Counted from the first letter of the stretch, positions 17,568 to 26,341 are shown. The stretch is 38,582 bases of DNA from an uncultured Lachnospiraceae bacterium (GCA_947576945.1 CANPTH010000040.1:1-38582), one strand, 5' to 3'. The notes: generated from the letters alone by a model not told the origin. Translations and numbers: made by a program.

Positions 17568-17597
17568 AGTATAGCAAATACCCACTCCCATGTGCAA
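17568..17597 (-). promoter_or_regulatory. Probable promoter of the first ABC cassette
   Basis: On the minus strand TTGCAC (17597-17592), an 18-nt spacer and TATACT (17573-17568) precede the ATPase gene by about 195 nt. A second TATACTATAAT-type box lies upstream near 17634-17645. The rest of the gap 17375-17727 is AT-rich and holds no gene; near 17446 it includes a degenerate CTTCGGAATAG copy of the common leader motif. Confidence 0.5.
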
Positions 17598-17727
17598 TTT
17601 CAATTATGAAATCCGCCTCACTAAACTCTCCTATTATAGTATAGTTTTAGTACTTTTCTTTATTTTATCAACTTGTTTTGTCATTTTCTATCTCATCACA
17701 AAATAACCTGGGATATGCTTAGAATAA

Positions 17728-18045
17728 CCTTTCAGGAAAGTTACAGATACCGTGGAATGTGCAGTCACACACTGTATCGATAACGGTATCCTTGCAACCT
17801 TTCTGTCCAGGAATCGTGCGGAGGCGATTGCTATGAGCATCTTTGAATACAATGAAGAAAAACATATGAAGAGTGAACGGGAAGAATGGCACAAAATTGG
17901 CCTGAAAGAGGGAATGAAAGAAGGCGAAGAACGGCTGTCCCGATTAATACAGGCGCTTTTGCATGCCGGCAGAACCGAAGATATGCAGCGCGCCCTTTCC
18001 AATCCGGAATACAGAGAGCAGTTGTATCGCGAAAATAATCTTTAG
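17728..18045 (+). pseudogene. C-terminal remnant of an Rpn/PD-(D/E)XK nuclease-family protein
   Basis: The frame reads VECAVTHCIDNGILATFLSRNRAEAIAMSIFEYNEEKHM and continues into a charged tail. This is typical of the C-terminal end of Rpn-type recombination-promoting nucleases (PDDEXK_2 family). A TAA stop lies directly upstream at 17725, and there is no ribosome binding site or catalytic N-terminal domain. Only about 105 codons remain of a family usually near 300 residues. A GTG at 17752 could start a shorter frame, but expression as a functional nuclease is not plausible. Confidence 0.7.
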
Positions 18046-18058
18046 CCTGCTTAAAACA

Positions 18059-18098
18059 GCATGACAGCGGGGACTGTTATCAGCCTCCACTGTCATGC
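18059..18098 (-). terminator. Stem-loop, possible minus-strand terminator
   Basis: GCATGACAG (18059-18067) pairs perfectly with CTGTCATGC (18090-18098), with additional GGGG/CCTC pairing inside. On the minus strand it is followed by TGTTTT. It would end transcription from the small membrane protein gene. A separate 14-bp palindrome, ATGATCGCGATCAT, lies next to it at 18101-18114. Confidence 0.45.
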
Positions 18099-18133
18099 TC
18101 ATGATCGCGATCATAAGTTGCTCATCAGAGAAT

Positions 18134-18325
18134 TTATTCATCCCTCTCTTTCCTGATCAATACATGATAAATCATCGTAGCAAAACTTGATGCCAGCAGA
18201 ATTTGCATAACATTATTTATGTATTTGTTCAGGTCAGTACCCATCACATTGAAAATAATGTGGATCAAAATCAAGACAAACATTACGATCGCCACCGCAG
18301 CGGCTCCTTTTAAAAAATGCTTCAT
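18134..18325 (-). CDS. Small membrane protein of unknown function
   Basis: A 63-aa frame with two hydrophobic segments (AAAVAIVMFVLILIHIIFNV and VMQILLASSFATMIYHVLI) and a charged tail ending RKERDE. The start at 18325 is preceded by GGAAACGGGAAGTT. A TATACT box with an extended TG lies upstream (18369-18377). It is divergent from the AgrC-like kinase gene, 227 nt away. It is not AgrB or AgrD by length or motif. I do not recognise the family; an accessory membrane role is only a guess. Confidence 0.5.
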   Translation of the reverse strand: MKHFLKGAAAVAIVMFVLILIHIIFNVMGTDLNKYINNVMQILLASSFATMIYHVLIRKERDE

Positions 18326-18368
18326 AACTTCCCGTTTCCTTTCCAAATAAATTTATTTTCTGTCAGAC

Positions 18369-18377
18369 AGTATAACA
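18369..18377 (-). promoter_or_regulatory. Extended -10 box upstream of the small membrane protein gene
   Basis: The minus strand reads TGTTATACT, an extended -10 element, 43 nt before the start codon, with only a weak TTGGAG 19 nt further upstream. Confidence 0.4.
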
Positions 18378-18487
18378 GGGAAAACAGCAGTTTCTCCAAA
18401 ACAGTCATAAAACGCCGCCATTCTTGCATAAGTGCATTTTTTCCTTTCCTGAATACGCACTTATTCTTCATTTTCGCCGAACGAGGC

Positions 18488-18516
18488 TTGCTGTAAAGAA
18501 TGATATAAAGTATAAT
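18488..18516 (+). promoter_or_regulatory. Promoter of the agrC/agrA-like operon
   Basis: TTGCTG (18488-18493), a 17-nt spacer and a perfect TATAAT (18511-18516) give a near-consensus housekeeping promoter. The leader to the kinase start is about 30 nt. Confidence 0.7.
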
Positions 18517-18552
18517 TAGGCGTGCAAATACCAAAAGAAGGAATCTAATGAA

Positions 18553-19848
18553 ATGTTATTGTCTTTTTTTCAGCTTTCCCTTGCCGTTCGCAATGTATGG
18601 CCCGGGCGTATGGGCCTCAAAGCCTTTATCGTTCTTTATCTGTCGCTGCTGCTTGCAGGAATGCCCATAAAGCTCCTGTCCTGTATACCCTACGGCCTGT
18701 TCGGTATTCCGACGGTCATTTGTATTTACGGGCTGGTCTTCTGCCGGGATACCGCCGCCCAAAATGTCTGTATGGGTATGATCGGGTTTGTGCTTGCGCT
18801 CGTGACGGATAACCTGGTCTCAGGCTTTCTGCATATGCTGATTCCCACATCTTTCATCGAGCGGCCGTATGTTTCTTCCATTGTCCATATGATTCATATT
18901 CTGCTGTTCTACCTGGCGACGCTTTTTTGCGGCAGGCTGCTCAGGAAACTGCTGCTTTCAGGAAAAAGCGTTTTGCGCCTTCAACAGACCTGGTATCTGA
19001 TCGACGCCGGATTGCTGCTCCTTATCACCATCTATCTGTTCGACGATCTGATCCCGGGGCAAAACGGCTCTGTCGGCAAAATGATATACAATAATGTCCT
19101 GCATATTTCAGGGTATCTATTCGTTATGCTCTTTCTGCTTCTGGCCGTGCACTGCTCCTATCTGGAAAAAATGCAGACAGAGGCGAAGCAGAAAGCCATG
19201 CAGGACTTACAGGATTACACACACAATCTGGAAGCCATGTATAACGGTCTGCGCTCCTTTAAGCACGACTATATCAATATTTTACTCTCCATGTCCGGCT
19301 ATATTGCAAACAGCGATATAGATGAACTAAAGCGATATTTTGAAACAAAGATCTTCCCCACAAAGGATCTGATCGACCAGGGGGATTACAAGCTGAATCA
19401 ACTCGGTAACATTGATGTATTGGAGATCAAAAGCCTGCTCTCCGCAAAAATGATCTACGCCCATGAGTCAGGGATCGATGTCACGATCGACATTCCCTGC
19501 AGGGTGGACAGCTTTCCGATGAACACCGTAGACCTCGCCCGCATACTGGGAATTTTTCTGGACAATGCGATCGAAGCCGCTCCTTTAGCAGAACAGCCGC
19601 AGGCCGGCTTAAACATCATTCAGCACGAGGCCGGCGTATCCATCACCATCTCCAACAGCTTTCAGGATCAGGGCGCAGTATTACATAAATTAAAGCAAAA
19701 AGGGTTTACCACAAAGACCGGACATCAGGGAATCGGACTTTCCAATGCCCGGAAGATCATCAGTTCCTATGACAACGCGCTGCTGGAAACATCCATGCTA
19801 AACGGCCGTTTCACGCAGCATCTGGAACTTACTGACAGAAAGGAATGA
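18553..19848 (+). CDS. AgrC-like membrane sensor histidine kinase (GHKL)
   Basis: A 431-aa kinase of the HPK10/AgrC type. About six membrane helices fill residues 1-200. Then comes a coiled linker, the phospho-acceptor histidine in SFKHDYIN (about H238), an N box in FLDNAIEAA and a G box in GHQGIGLSNARKI. It would sense an extracellular signal and phosphorylate the LytTR regulator encoded 6 nt downstream. The start at 18553 has AGAAGGA about 11 nt upstream; a closer ATG at 18549 is in another frame that soon stops. Classical agr loci also encode the peptide precursor AgrD and protease AgrB; neither is visible here. Confidence 0.88.
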   Translation: MLLSFFQLSLAVRNVWPGRMGLKAFIVLYLSLLLAGMPIKLLSCIPYGLFGIPTVICIYGLVFCRDTAAQNVCMGMIGFVLALVTDNLVSGFLHMLIPTSFIERPYVSSIVHMIHILLFYLATLFCGRLLRKLLLSGKSVLRLQQTWYLIDAGLLLLITIYLFDDLIPGQNGSVGKMIYNNVLHISGYLFVMLFLLLAVHCSYLEKMQTEAKQKAMQDLQDYTHNLEAMYNGLRSFKHDYINILLSMSGYIANSDIDELKRYFETKIFPTKDLIDQGDYKLNQLGNIDVLEIKSLLSAKMIYAHESGIDVTIDIPCRVDSFPMNTVDLARILGIFLDNAIEAAPLAEQPQAGLNIIQHEAGVSITISNSFQDQGAVLHKLKQKGFTTKTGHQGIGLSNARKIISSYDNALLETSMLNGRFTQHLELTDRKE

Positions 19849-19854
19849 CATCAT

Positions 19855-20574
19855 ATGCTGGATATTTTTGTGTGTGAGGACAATGCCGTGCAGCGGCAGA
19901 CTATCGTACAGACCATTCAAAATACCGTTCTGATAGAAGAGCTGGATATGCAGCTTGTCCTAAATACAGGCGATCCTTATGTACTGCTGGAAAAGATCAA
20001 GAACAGCCAGAACACGGGCATCTATTTCCTTGATATCGACCTGGGCAGCGACATAAACGGCATGAAACTGGCACAGCTGATCAGGTTATATGATCCCCGT
20101 GGTTTCATCGTCTTCATAACCGCACATTCCGAACTAAGCTATATGACATTCCAGTACCAGGTGGAAGCAATGGACTTTGTACTAAAAGACACCCCTGCCG
20201 AAGCGAAAGTAAAGATCAGACAATGCCTGCTTAATGCAATGGAACGCTATGCCCTGCAGACTGGCAGAACACACAAAGTCTATACGATCGAAACCGGCGG
20301 CCGAAAGATCAGCATAGATTATGATGATATTTTATTCTTTGAGACTTCCAGCAATATCCATAAGGTCATTCTCCATGCGAAGGATCGGCAAATTGAATTT
20401 TTCAGCACCATTAAAGATCTGATCAAAGCGTTTGGCGATGATTTTGTGCGCTGCCACCGGTCCTTTCTGGTCAACAAAAAGAACATAAAAGAAGTAGACA
20501 CCAAAAACCGGATCATCCATTTTATCAACGGAGAAACCTGCCTGATATCCACACGCATGATGAAAGAACTCTAA
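19855..20574 (+). CDS. LytTR-family response regulator, AgrA-like
   Basis: A 239-aa regulator with an N-terminal receiver domain (acidic pocket in FVCEDN, phospho-acceptor in IYFLDIDL, about D60) and a C-terminal LytTR DNA-binding domain (about 135-239). The latter contains the family signature FVRCHRSFLVNKKNI. It starts 6 nt after the kinase stop and is clearly co-transcribed. LytTR proteins bind pairs of short direct repeats; no target site was identified in the window. It ends 10 nt from the convergent decayed binding-protein gene. Confidence 0.92.
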   Translation: MLDIFVCEDNAVQRQTIVQTIQNTVLIEELDMQLVLNTGDPYVLLEKIKNSQNTGIYFLDIDLGSDINGMKLAQLIRLYDPRGFIVFITAHSELSYMTFQYQVEAMDFVLKDTPAEAKVKIRQCLLNAMERYALQTGRTHKVYTIETGGRKISIDYDDILFFETSSNIHKVILHAKDRQIEFFSTIKDLIKAFGDDFVRCHRSFLVNKKNIKEVDTKNRIIHFINGETCLISTRMMKEL

Positions 20575-20583
20575 ATTTTGGTA

Positions 20584-21776
20584 TTACTTCGATGCCGCCC
20601 AGGCGTCAAGCTGTGCCTGCTTCTCCGCGATGATCTTCTGCAGGCCTGCGCTGTTCATCTTCTGCAGCATTTCAGGAATTGCAACTTCCGAATCCACGAA
20701 GCCAAATTCCAGACTCTTACGATATTCGTCGTATACGTTGGTAACTGCAGTCTGCTCTGCCGCAATATTGATGCTGTCAAAAGCAAACCCGGACGCCGGA
20801 GACTGTCTTGCCTCCTCATTAAACTGTGTTGTTCTCTCCCACAGATCCGCGGTATTGCCAACGATCACCGTACTTGCGAACTGATTCGGATACAGCCAGT
20901 TTAACGTAGAGAACTCATCAGGGCTTGTTCCCGCATTGGCATCCAGGAAACCGTCCTCTGTGATCTCATAATGCGTTCCCTCAATCCCATAAATGATCAG
21001 ATCCGCAAGTTCCGGATTTGTATAAAGCTCATTCATCTGCCATCAGCACGCTTTCTTTTACAAGCACGATCACGTTCGTGGTGTCCGCAGCCGCGTCCTT
21101 ACTGATATAACCGAGCTGGTTCCAGTTGTAGACTCTCTTACAGAAGTTCATATATTCATCCGTCTCAAACAGATTCACCACTTTCAATTCGTCACTGCTG
21201 CCCAGAAGAACACCGAAATTGTTGCCGCCAATCTGGTCTACCAGCGTCTGCTGAACCAGGTCATTGTCCGCCGGACGATAAACTTCCAGATCCGGGAATT
21301 GTGCATGCAGTCTGGCAAAAATATCCTCAAGCTCTTCTTCCGTGATCGGTATGATCTCTTCTGCATCTGCAGGCGCCTCATAACCGATCGCATCCAGGAA
21401 CTCCGTTCCCACCGAGATACAGCCACGTCCTACGGCATAATCACGTGTATTCGTAATACCATACAATTCGCCGCCCACACGGCACGCATCAATGTATTTC
21501 TGGTCGATCACGCCCTGAATACCCTGTCCGTAAGTCTGGAACAGACCGTCTTCTTCCAGATCCATCAAATATCCCTGATTGACCATATTGGAATAGTTTG
21601 CAAACAGTGTACTCATAATATCGACCTGCTGTCCGCTGGAAAGCGCCAGTGTTATGGTCTGGTTGTAGGAACCGGAATCGCTGATCTGGAATTCCACTTC
21701 GATATTGTACTTTTCTCTCAAAATCTCGTTAACTGCATCTGTCACCATCTGCGTATCTGCCGGAGCGCCCGTCCGT
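20584..21776 (-). pseudogene. Decayed LplA-type solute-binding protein gene
   Basis: Two frames make up the remnant. 21029-21776 encodes the front of the mature protein (GAPADTQMVTDAVNEIL through ESVLMADE), and 20584-21036 encodes the C-terminus (LYTNPELADLIIYGIEGTHY to AQLDAWAASK). They are in different frames. Compared with the intact relative at 3039-4574, about 60 residues are missing at the junction near 21030. The signal peptide and lipobox are also gone: the coding similarity ends at 21776, exactly where a 34-bp repeat begins. No promoter or start site remains. It probably derives from a lost sugar transport locus next to the agr-like genes. Confidence 0.85.
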
Positions 21777-21810
21777 AAACGAAATTTCTAATGTCGTTAA
21801 CTATAAGAAA
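21777..21810 (-). repeat. 34-bp copy of one arm of the MITE at 34.85 kb
   Basis: These 34 bases are the exact reverse complement of 34845-34878, which contains the left terminal arm of a MITE-like element. Only one arm is present here, and it directly abuts the truncated end of the decayed binding-protein gene. Confidence 0.85.
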
Positions 21811-21849
21811 AATGACTGTTTTGTGTCAAAAAAGGTCTGCATTGTTCTT

Positions 21850-21877
21850 TTCCTGGTTTTCTCTTCTTACCTATAAT
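21850..21877 (+). promoter_or_regulatory. Possible promoter of the hydrolase gene
   Basis: TATAAT at 21872-21877 is 51 nt before the hydrolase ATG. The best -35 (TTCCTG, 21850-21855, 16-nt spacer) is poor, so this is a weak or activated promoter at best. Confidence 0.35.
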
Positions 21878-21928
21878 AAAGATCAATAAAAATACAGAAA
21901 AGTGTTTTGTTCAAAAGGAGGATTTTCC

Positions 21929-22825
21929 ATGCAAAAACTACAAACAAAAAGAGAACTGTCTGTCCCTGTAAAGGAACAGCCCGTCACCCTGATCTCCGGC
22001 ATCACCTTTGCCTAGGTGCCTTACTGGTTTCCCTTCTGTAATTACAGGGACTTAAAGCTGGATCTCCTGCTTCCTTTCAGCAGAAGCAACGGGAAGCGCC
22101 CCCTGCTCGTATGGATCTGCGGCGGCGGTTTCGTCACCATGGAGCGCTCCGCCTATATCCCCTGGCTGTCCTGGTTCGCGAAGAAAGGCTATGTGACAGC
22201 CAGCATAGAATACCGGCTGTCCAACAGCGCACATTTTCCGGCGCCGGTAGAGGATGCCAAGAAAGCGATCCGCTATCTGCGTGCCCATGCGGACGAATAC
22301 GGTATCGACCCTGCAAAAGTCGTTATCGGCGGCGAATCTGCAGGCGGAAATCTTGCCTCCATGACAGGCGTCACCAACGGTCTGGTCGAATTTGAAAAAG
22401 GAGAACATCTGGAGCAATCCAGCAGCGTCTCCGCCGTGATCAACTATTACGGGCCGACTTCCCTCGGCAAAGCAAAACGTGACGAAAAATCCTTCGACGG
22501 CGTGCCCCTGCCGGAAACTACGGCCTCATCAAACCTGATCCAGTATCTCGGCTTTCATCCGGATGCGGAACCGGAACGGGCAGCCAGATCCACCACTCAA
22601 TATTATGTAAACCAAAATACCGTACCCTTCTTCATGGCGCACGGGACAGCAGATTCTCTCGTGGATATCTCCGCCAGCGATGATTTCTATGATGTCCTCG
22701 TCCGGAATCATGTGCCTGTGGAATATTACCGCATACAAGGCGCCGGGCATATGGGTATGGAATTCTATCAGGATGAAATGTGTCAGCGGATCCACGATTT
22801 TCTGGAAAAGGTTTTTGCCGGGTAA
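21929..22825 (+). pseudogene. Alpha/beta-hydrolase (BD-FAE/acetyl-esterase type) with an in-frame amber codon
   Basis: The gene starts at an ATG (21929) with an ideal AAGGAGG site and runs 28 codons to a TAG at 22013-22015. It then continues in the same frame for 270 codons from a GTG at 22016. The remainder looks fully functional: oxyanion-hole region WICGGGFVT, nucleophile elbow GGESAGGN, acid in HGTADSLVD and base in GAGHMG. The usual role is carbohydrate or xenobiotic ester hydrolysis in the cytoplasm. The two parts join smoothly (ITFA-stop-VPYW), so one substitution in a Gln or Glu codon explains the stop. Reinitiation at the GTG adjoining the TAG, or a sequencing error, is possible. A bidirectional terminator follows. 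Confidence 0.85.
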
Positions 22826-22846
22826 ACCCTGGAAAAATTGTTTTTT

Positions 22847-22876
22847 AAAGGCAGGGGCCTCACAGCCCCTGCCTTT
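22847..22876. terminator. Bidirectional Rho-independent terminator
   Basis: A perfect 12-bp stem, AAAGGCAGGGGC (22847-22858) with GCCCCTGCCTTT (22865-22876), has a 6-nt loop. It sits between the convergent hydrolase gene and the sugar operon, with T-rich sequence on both sides, and serves both. Confidence 0.92.
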
Positions 22877-22879
22877 TAC

Positions 22880-24160
22880 TTATTTGATATTCTCATCCAC
22901 AAGCTCCTGCATCTGCTCGCAATAGCTGTCCAAATCCAGTTCTTCCAGCATATACTTCTGGAACAGTTCTCCCACCGTCTCGATATATTCCATGGAATTG
23001 GCCGGAATCGGCCTCACCTCCATCTCCACCGAACGCAGCAGCTCTCTGATTTCTGCATAGCCGATAATATGCAGTTCCTCTTCCAGAAGATCCCTTCTGG
23101 CCGGAATACTGTTTGTCATCTCCGCATAGAGCCTGTTTCCTTCCCGGCTCACTGCATAACTCATAAACCGTCTGGCCGCCTCCTTGTGCTGCGAAGCCTT
23201 GTTCAACGCATACTGCCAGGTACCGATATAGGTCACATGCCTGCCGCCCAGATCCGGCAGCGGCGCCATATGGATCCTGTCCTTTCCATACACACCGGCA
23301 TCGGCATATTTCTTGATACCGCCGGTATACATAAACACCATCCCGTATTTACCGTCTATAAATTTCTGGTTCATCTGTTCGTACTGGTCGATCATCTGCT
23401 CTTTCGGCGTATACCCTTTATCGACGCACTCCTTGGAGAATCGGACGGCCGCCCTGGTCTTTTCATTGCTCCAGTCAAAGTAATCTCCGCCGAAAAGATT
23501 GATCAGCTCTCCCAGTTCATTATATACATAGGTTTTCTCCCAGGAACCGCCGTATGCATAGCGCCCCTCACCCCAGTCATAAGCCAGAAACCGATAGAAA
23601 TCTTCTTCTGTTTCTATCCCGGTAAGTCCGGCCTCCCTCATCCACTCCTCATTGACCCAAAGCGCAAGAATATCCAGCACATAAGGCGCAGAGTAAATCT
23701 GCCCGCCGGCCATGGTAGTCTCCTGCAGATATTCCTGCTCAAATGCCCGCGCGGTTTCTTCGTCCATGACATCGTCCTGCAGCGGTTCCAGATACCCTTC
23801 GTTCTTGAAGGCATTTATCATTTCATCATTCACCGCAAACACATCCACCGAAGAATCTCCTGCCGCCAAAAGAGACGACGCTTTGGCATGACGGGAATCG
23901 GCATTGGCAGGATACGGCAGCAGGTTGATCTTCATCTGCAGCCTTGTCTGCAGCTCTTCAATATAGGCCCTGAAACTCTCATCTCCTGCATCAACATGCA
24001 TGATCGTGATCTCGTCTTCCCACATGCTCTCTGTGGTATCCATAAGCGGCTGCGGACTGCTTTCTCTTCGTCCGCAGCCGCCAGTTCCCATGACTGCCAA
24101 TGCAGCCGCCACACCTGCCACCCAGTATGTTTTCCGGTATTTACCTGCTCTCCTCTTCAT
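22880..24160 (-). CDS. Second extracellular solute-binding protein of the GH172 operon
   Basis: A 426-aa family-1 solute-binding lipoprotein. A basic start (MKRRAGKYRK) and a hydrophobic core end in GTGGC, with the cysteine as lipid-attachment site. It is clearly paralogous to the binding protein at 27314-28660: both share YGGSWEKTYV, the following NxFGGDYxDW, the KYEQMN/QYEQMN region and the IPARRD/YPARRD motif. It is the last gene of the operon, 141 nt after the GH172 gene, with a small hairpin just upstream. The ATG at 24160 follows AGAGGTGAAT; a GTG at 24166 is an alternative. Two binding proteins with one permease pair suggests that two ligands are fed to the same channel, or that one is a sensor. 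Confidence 0.9.
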   Translation of the reverse strand: MKRRAGKYRKTYWVAGVAAALAVMGTGGCGRRESSPQPLMDTTESMWEDEITIMHVDAGDESFRAYIEELQTRLQMKINLLPYPANADSRHAKASSLLAAGDSSVDVFAVNDEMINAFKNEGYLEPLQDDVMDEETARAFEQEYLQETTMAGGQIYSAPYVLDILALWVNEEWMREAGLTGIETEEDFYRFLAYDWGEGRYAYGGSWEKTYVYNELGELINLFGGDYFDWSNEKTRAAVRFSKECVDKGYTPKEQMIDQYEQMNQKFIDGKYGMVFMYTGGIKKYADAGVYGKDRIHMAPLPDLGGRHVTYIGTWQYALNKASQHKEAARRFMSYAVSREGNRLYAEMTNSIPARRDLLEEELHIIGYAEIRELLRSVEMEVRPIPANSMEYIETVGELFQKYMLEELDLDSYCEQMQELVDENIK

Positions 24161-24174
24161 ATTCACCTCTACCC

Positions 24175-24203
24175 GGATATTGCCGGCTCTTCCTGCAATA
24201 TCC
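24175..24203 (-). promoter_or_regulatory. Hairpin in front of the second binding-protein gene
   Basis: A perfect 9-bp stem, GGATATTGC (24175-24183) with GCAATATCC (24195-24203), lies 15 nt upstream of the start codon. No T-run follows, so a role in mRNA processing or translation is more likely than termination. The rest of the 24161-24301 gap shows nothing recognisable. Confidence 0.45.
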
Positions 24204-24301
24204 CTGAGTACGCAGTGGAATCCTTGCCTTCCACATTGACAGCTCTTTTAGCCGCACGCAAAGCTGTAGCGCTACATTCTGCGGCGGACCTGTGCCCCGC
24301 C

Positions 24302-25408
24302 TTAACGGGGCCATCTGTCCTCCTTCTTAAGCAGCGGCATAAACGGATGATGCGGCTCCGTCTGATACCAGTACGCCACCGACGCCACATCGTCCTGCCG
24401 CTCGAAATTCCCCTTATGGCAGGTACCGATCTGCTGGATCGTCACCCGCAGATCCTCCTCGAACAGCACCGGATCCATAATATGCCAGCGATAGAACCCC
24501 CTCTGGGGCAGTGTATCGTCATTGTGATAGAAATTATGTACACTCAGATCATGATGGGAATAATACGGATATCCCATAAACGGCGTACAGTAGGTATTCT
24601 CCACCGTTCTGCCGTTACACTGACTGGCAAAGCTCCAGGCGCCGCCGAAATAGTCCTCCGTCCCTGTCCCGCAGATGGTGGGATACCGGTCGTCACCGTC
24701 CAGGTAGAATTTGATCTCCCCTTCTCCCCACCAGTAACGCTCCAGCGCCGTCAGTGCCATATAAGTTCCCACATAATGGCCTCTGCCCCTGACCTGATCC
24801 AGGATCGTATAGTCCCTCTGCTTCTCCGTAAGCCGCTCCCTTCTCCACTGGGCATGGAAATAGCAGATATCCTCCGGCAGCTCATCCGTCAACAGATAAT
24901 CCACCTGATAGAAAAAGGCCGGCACCTCAACCTCATGCTGGTTTTCCAGCGTGATCCTCGCCCCTTTGTGAAAAGGCATGGGAAAATAGCAGTTCATGCC
25001 GCGAGCCGGATTCACCACGATCGGCATGGAATTGACAATGCATCCCCGCCCGAAACCACAGCAGAAAAAGTCTCCCAGCGGCGTTTCCACAGAAGGTGTC
25101 TCCTCATCATCCCAATACATCCGCAGCACCAGATCCCGCAGCACATAGTAATCTTTGTCCGTTCTGTCCGTCACCGTCATCCAGATATGCTGGATGATAC
25201 CGGCCCCCTCGATCTGCGCCAGCGTCGTCACACTCCCGGGTGCCAGCCCCTGAATACAGGGCGCCCCCTTCCTTGACGGACCCAGGTTGCTTGCGGCCAT
25301 GCCGCCTTTTCCCTTCTCCCCGTGAGGATTCTCACAGTTGATCGATCTGCTTTTTCCGTGTCTGGCCAGAGGCAGTGCGCCCAGGCCACCCATAAAACTT
25401 TGAAACAT
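24302..25408 (-). CDS. GH172 (DUF2961) glycoside hydrolase
   Basis: A 368-aa protein of the DUF2961 family, now glycoside hydrolase family 172, which includes fructofuranosidases and difructose-anhydride or arabinofuranosidase-type enzymes. Family landmarks are ISxN-like SINCENPHGEKG near the start, the E-rich WWGEGEIKFYLDGD (about 226-239) and GTGTEDYFGGAW (about 247-258). The last two carry the candidate catalytic glutamates. No signal peptide is present, so it should act on imported sugar. The start at 25408 is preceded by GGAGGAGTTTGT. It lies in the middle of a transport operon, 45 nt after the second permease. This suggests the transporter brings in a fructose- or arabinose-containing oligosaccharide; that is inference. 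Confidence 0.88.
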   Translation of the reverse strand: MFQSFMGGLGALPLARHGKSRSINCENPHGEKGKGGMAASNLGPSRKGAPCIQGLAPGSVTTLAQIEGAGIIQHIWMTVTDRTDKDYYVLRDLVLRMYWDDEETPSVETPLGDFFCCGFGRGCIVNSMPIVVNPARGMNCYFPMPFHKGARITLENQHEVEVPAFFYQVDYLLTDELPEDICYFHAQWRRERLTEKQRDYTILDQVRGRGHYVGTYMALTALERYWWGEGEIKFYLDGDDRYPTICGTGTEDYFGGAWSFASQCNGRTVENTYCTPFMGYPYYSHHDLSVHNFYHNDDTLPQRGFYRWHIMDPVLFEEDLRVTIQQIGTCHKGNFERQDDVASVAYWYQTEPHHPFMPLLKKEDRWPR

Positions 25409-25453
25409 ACAAACTCCTCCTTCCTCCATCTGTCTGCCAGATGTGCTTCCCTG

Positions 25454-26314
25454 TTACGCCTTGACACCGCCGGCCATAATACCGTCCATGATCTGCTTCT
25501 CGAACACCGCTACGAAGATAATGATCGGCAGTAAGATGATCCATCCCATGGCACTGACCAGATCCCACGGTACTCCATACATATTATCACGGAGCGGCAG
25601 CTGTACGATAGCCACACTTAACACCTGAATGCCGTTCGAGTAGTATAACGGTGTGAAAAAGTTGTTCAGGCAGTTGATAAAATTAATGATACACACCGTC
25701 GCGATCGCCGGTTTCATCAGCGGCAGCACCACCAGGAACAGCCTCTGTACGAAATTCGCACCGTCAATGGATGCCGCTTCCTCCAGAGAAACCGGGATCT
25801 CCGCCACAAAATTTCTTAAGATCAGCACCGTAAAAGGAATAACAGAGCTGATATAGAGAATGATCAGACCCGGATAGGTGTCAAACAACTTTACTTTCTG
25901 CATGAATTCATAAAGAGGACGCGCCGTGACCACTTCCGGGATCAACATGGTAGCCACGATAAACCCAAACGCCGCACTCACCGCCTTCGACCTGAATCTT
26001 GCAAATCCATAGGCGCCCATCACACAGATGATCGTACCCACTACCAGTGTAACACCAATTATAATAACTGTACTGCCAATCTTTGCCAGCAGCCCTACAT
26101 TCTGGATCAGAAAGCTGTAGCTTTCCAGTGTCGGATGATCGGGCAGATAGTCGATCGGCGTCTTAAACAGTTCTCCTGGCGGTGTGATCGAAGAGATGAA
26201 GATCCAGTACACCGGAAACAGTATAAAAAAAGCCACCACCGCGAACATAACCCATCTTATGACCACCGTAAACCCTCTGTATATTTTATATTTTGTATCA
26301 GAATTCTTTGTCAT
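25454..26314 (-). CDS. Carbohydrate ABC permease, MalG/UgpE type
   Basis: A 286-aa CUT1 permease with six predicted membrane segments and an intact EAA loop (EEAASIDGANFVQRLFLVVL, about 190-209). It pairs with the MalF-type permease encoded 27 nt upstream. I place the start at 26314 (MTKNSD) because GGAGG lies 5 nt before it. The ATG at 26326 is part of that Shine-Dalgarno (GGAATGGAGG) and, though in frame, would lack its own site. No ATPase is present in the operon, so a shared MsmX-like ATPase elsewhere is expected. Confidence 0.93.
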   Translation of the reverse strand: MTKNSDTKYKIYRGFTVVIRWVMFAVVAFFILFPVYWIFISSITPPGELFKTPIDYLPDHPTLESYSFLIQNVGLLAKIGSTVIIIGVTLVVGTIICVMGAYGFARFRSKAVSAAFGFIVATMLIPEVVTARPLYEFMQKVKLFDTYPGLIILYISSVIPFTVLILRNFVAEIPVSLEEAASIDGANFVQRLFLVVLPLMKPAIATVCIINFINCLNNFFTPLYYSNGIQVLSVAIVQLPLRDNMYGVPWDLVSAMGWIILLPIIIFVAVFEKQIMDGIMAGGVKA

Positions 26315-26341
26315 GATTTCCTCCATTCCGAACCGTTTCTG

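Noticed and set aside
17944..18141. A 65-codon minus-strand frame (MNKFSDEQL...) overlapping the stop of the small membrane protein gene
   Set aside because: Its first codons are the dispersed 23-bp repeat, the rest is antisense to the nuclease remnant and runs through a terminator-like hairpin, so it is probably fortuitous.
18322..18534. A 70-codon minus-strand frame upstream of the small membrane protein
   Set aside because: It overlaps the promoters of both divergent genes and lacks a ribosome binding site and family resemblance.
22013..22015. TAG in the hydrolase gene as a pyrrolysine codon
   Set aside because: Nothing else in the window suggests amber decoding, this enzyme family does not use pyrrolysine, and other genes here end in TAG normally (for example the LplB-type permease).
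22838..25276. An 812-codon open frame on the plus strand, antisense to the second binding protein and the GH172 gene
   Set aside because: It crosses two well-supported genes and their gap, has no domain resemblance or credible start site, and its residue pattern (rich in His, Arg, Pro) is typical of the complement of biased coding sequence.
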